NCBI GenBank assembly: GCA_016296565.1
Contig: JAEDJB010000034.1
Location: 1 to 15,734 of the forward strand
Reading direction: 5' to 3'
DNA from: Oscillospiraceae bacterium
GTDB taxonomy: Bacteria; Bacillota; Clostridia; Oscillospirales; Oscillospiraceae
DNA: 15,734 nucleotides
Shown here: positions 13,714 to 15,734 of the stretch, piece after piece
How the letters are laid out: the number at the start of each line of letters is the position of its first letter
Numbering within the stretch: position 1 is the stretch's first letter
Made by a program: the position numbers and the translations under genes
The notes under the pieces: generated by a model
Databases searched by the model: none
What the model saw: the letters and a program-made list of their open reading frames with translations, nothing else
What the model was told of the DNA's origin: nothing

Positions 13714-15734
13714 CAATACTGCTTGGTCCACAGGGACACGAACACCACAGGCAGCAGCCACAGCAGCAGGAACAGGGACAGGTTCCAGGCGCTCATGGCG
13801 CCCAGAGCTCCGGCGCTGGACAGGCTGGCGGTGAGAAAGACCCCGATGCAGGCGCTCAGGTTCACAAACCAGCTGTTGGCCTTTGCGGCCCGGCGGATGC
13901 GCTTGGCCCCGATGATGGACTGGGCGAAGGGGGCCAGTCCCTCCCGGCACAGCACCGCCACGATGGTGGAGCTGTGGGTCTGGTTGGGCCCGGAGAGGGT
14001 CACCCGCCGCTGCAGGTCGGGGAAGGAGATCTGGTCCACCGGCAGACGGCCCCGCAGCCGCAGGCGGTGGGGGTTCAGGTTAAAGTCCCGGGTGACCAGG
14101 ATGGGGTGGAGCTTGTGGGTAAACAGGGCCTTGAGGGAGGGGATGATGGAGGGGTGCATGGTGTATTTCAGCACGAACATCCCGGCGATCTCCCGGCCCA
14201 CGGCGCAGAACACCGCGTCCTTGGCCCGGATGCCCGGGGGCAGGGCGATGCCCTGGCGGCTCATGAAGTCGCTGTTGCCCACCAGGATCTCCTGGCCCTG
14301 GCTCTGGCCCATGAGGCCGTTTTCCTGCATCACCAGCTTTTCCACCGCCACATAGGCTCCGTGCTCCTGGTGCAGGACCTTGTCAAAAAGGTAAGTAAGG
14401 CCCGAGCCGGAGGCCCGCACCACCGAGGCGGCGAAGGACACGGCCCGCTCCATGGAGAAGTTTCCAAAGGGCCGGGCGGTGACCAGGGTGATGGTCCCGG
14501 GGGGATAGATGTCATAGTCGTGCAGCATGGCCGCCTTGCAGCCCTTTCCGGCCACAATCCCCGGCCAGCCGGCCAGGGTTGCCCCCAGCTTGGCCAGCTT
14601 GTCCCCCAGCAGCCGCTGGGGCAGGCTCATGGACATCCCCACCCCCAGGGTAGAGGCGGCGGAGAACAGGGCCGACAGGGACCAGAAGGCCAGCCTGGGC
14701 TGGTGGTGGGCAACGGTGGTAATCAGGGAGAGGACCACGCAGGCGGCGAGGAGCACCGGCGTCAGCCGCTGAAAGCGGAACTCCCCGGCGCTCATGGTGC
14801 GCACCTGGCTGCCGAAGCCCCGGGGCTGGCCGATCCACTTGCGGAAGGCGCTCTGGCTGCCCATCAGGTTTTCGTCCTGGGTGACCAGGTATGGCTGGGC
14901 CACGGAAGCCGCCACCCGGCAGGACCGGAAGCGGGCGGACTGGGTGAGATACCGGCCCAGCAGATGGAAGGTCAGCACCAGGCCGCAGGGGGCAAAGAAG
15001 GGGAGGGAATCCGTGCGCAGGTGAACGGCCAGCAGGGTCACCCCGTCCAGCAGGGTGAACACCGCGGCGAAGAGGGCCAGGGTGTCCCCGTTGGGGGCCT
15101 TGTTGGTGAGCTGGACCAGGCCGTCCTTCAGCACGTCCCAGCACAAAACGGCGGCCACCACAAAGAGGGCCATGCCCACCGGCAGGAACAGCTCCTGGGG
15201 GAAGAGGCCGGCCAGGGCCGCGATCTCGCCCCCCTCCAAAAAGGCCAGGGCCAGAAGAAACACGGAAACCAGGGCCGCGCCGATGCACCGGCCCTTGAGA
15301 GAACTCAGCCCCTGGCTGTACTCCTGGGCCAGCTGGCCGGGGGGTGCGTCCGGGGGGACTTCCGGCTCCGGCCGGGGCTTGCGCTCCCGGCGGGACTGGG
15401 GTTCCGATCCGGCGGGACGGGGCCGCTGGGGACCGGGTTGAGGACCAGGCTGCGGTCTGGGCTGGGGGCCGGGCGGGGTCTGCTCCTGCTCCGGCTGGGG
15501 CTGTGCCCCTGTCTGTTCCTGCTCGCCCGGCTGGGCCCCTTCCCCGCTTTCTTCCTGGGACTCCTGGGTTTCCTGGGACTCCGGCTGGCCTTCCGGGGCG
15601 GGCTGCCCCTCCTCAGAGGGTTCCGGTTTGGCGTTGGGGTCCGGGGTGAAGGCGATCAGGTCCGGGCCGTCGTCCTTGGGAACCCCCGTCTCCGGGGCGG
15701 GCTGGGTTCCTTCCGGCTTCTGCTCCGTCTCCGG
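13713..15734 (-). CDS. P-type ATPase-like membrane protein lacking catalytic motifs, 5' end beyond the window
   Basis: The frame is open from the right edge to the TGA at 13715-13713, giving 673 visible residues; the true start lies outside. Visible residues 1-140 are a Pro/Glu/Gln-rich, probably disordered tail. Then come about eight hydrophobic helices in P1B-ATPase order: four, a short loop, two, a large cytoplasmic domain (about 375-610), two. Family resemblance is seen in ILVGNSDFMSRQGI, AVGREIAGMFVLKYTMHPSI and KRIRRAAKANSWFVNL. The phosphorylation motif DKTGT is replaced by DYDIYPPGT (visible 406-414), TGDN by VTRDF, and TGES, the CPC ion-site motif and GDGxND are not found. It should therefore not pump ions by the normal cycle. 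A GTG at 15263 could be mistaken for a start but would begin inside the first helix. Role unknown; sensing or scaffolding is speculation. Confidence 0.75.
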   Translation of the reverse strand, partial: PETEQKPEGTQPAPETGVPKDDGPDLIAFTPDPNAKPEPSEEGQPAPEGQPESQETQESQEESGEGAQPGEQEQTGAQPQPEQEQTPPGPQPRPQPGPQPGPQRPRPAGSEPQSRRERKPRPEPEVPPDAPPGQLAQEYSQGLSSLKGRCIGAALVSVFLLALAFLEGGEIAALAGLFPQELFLPVGMALFVVAAVLCWDVLKDGLVQLTNKAPNGDTLALFAAVFTLLDGVTLLAVHLRTDSLPFFAPCGLVLTFHLLGRYLTQSARFRSCRVAASVAQPYLVTQDENLMGSQSAFRKWIGQPRGFGSQVRTMSAGEFRFQRLTPVLLAACVVLSLITTVAHHQPRLAFWSLSALFSAASTLGVGMSMSLPQRLLGDKLAKLGATLAGWPGIVAGKGCKAAMLHDYDIYPPGTITLVTARPFGNFSMERAVSFAASVVRASGSGLTYLFDKVLHQEHGAYVAVEKLVMQENGLMGQSQGQEILVGNSDFMSRQGIALPPGIRAKDAVFCAVGREIAGMFVLKYTMHPSIIPSLKALFTHKLHPILVTRDFNLNPHRLRLRGRLPVDQISFPDLQRRVTLSGPNQTHSSTIVAVLCREGLAPFAQSIIGAKRIRRAAKANSWFVNLSACIGVFLTASLSSAGALGAMSAWNLSLFLLLWLLPVVFVSLWTKQY

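Noticed and set aside
13556..13720. ATACT at 13556-13560 and 13716-13720 as a target-site duplication
   Set aside because: Taking ATACT as flanking sequence removes part of the terminal inverted repeat, so the two readings conflict; five bases can also repeat by chance.

Overview
The window reads as chromosomal DNA from a GC-rich, spore-forming Clostridia, most likely Oscillospiraceae close to Flavonifractor, Pseudoflavonifractor or Lawsonibacter. The reasons are the rapZ-whiA pair, a DUF4364 protein, a LexA whose operator fits the Gram-positive SOS box, strong AGGAGG ribosome sites with high-GC coding sequence, and short 'GTAGGGGCG' paired-hairpin repeats that I recall from such genomes. The genus is an inference from memory.

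Layout. 1-7509 (+) holds housekeeping genes: rapZ (5' end cut by the window), whiA, a small C_GCAxxG_C_C cysteine protein nearly touching dnaE, and a cardiolipin synthase. Paired-hairpin repeats sit in the gaps at 1803-1877, 5823-5903 and (half copy) 5924-5967. 7510-8031 holds a small coiled-coil protein with its own promoter, convergent with a DUF4364 gene and separated from it by a perfect 17-bp stem. 8032-9522 (-) holds DUF4364 and an unassigned cysteine-rich protein that may have a mother-cell sporulation promoter.

9641-11180 (+) holds tRNA-Gly(CCC) with its own promoter and terminator, then a visibly less GC-rich two-gene unit: a YwnA-like Rrf2 repressor and an EFR1-type flavodoxin/ferredoxin protein. 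A perfect sigma-A promoter whose -10 and start region are covered by an inverted repeat implies autoregulation. 11211-12682 is a MATE exporter. A fourth repeat (12699-12773), inverted relative to the first, and a bidirectional terminator follow.

12844-15734 (-) holds lexA with a clear SOS box, an upstream terminator that ends directly against that box, a 158-bp region built almost wholly of hairpins with terminal inverted repeats, and a large membrane protein running off the right edge. That protein has P1B-type P-type ATPase topology but has lost the recognisable catalytic motifs.

The two most unusual items are the hairpin array (13556-13713) and the pseudo-P-type ATPase beside it. No CRISPR array, phage module, defence system or intact insertion sequence was seen. 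All gaps between genes are under 300 bases and their contents are listed.
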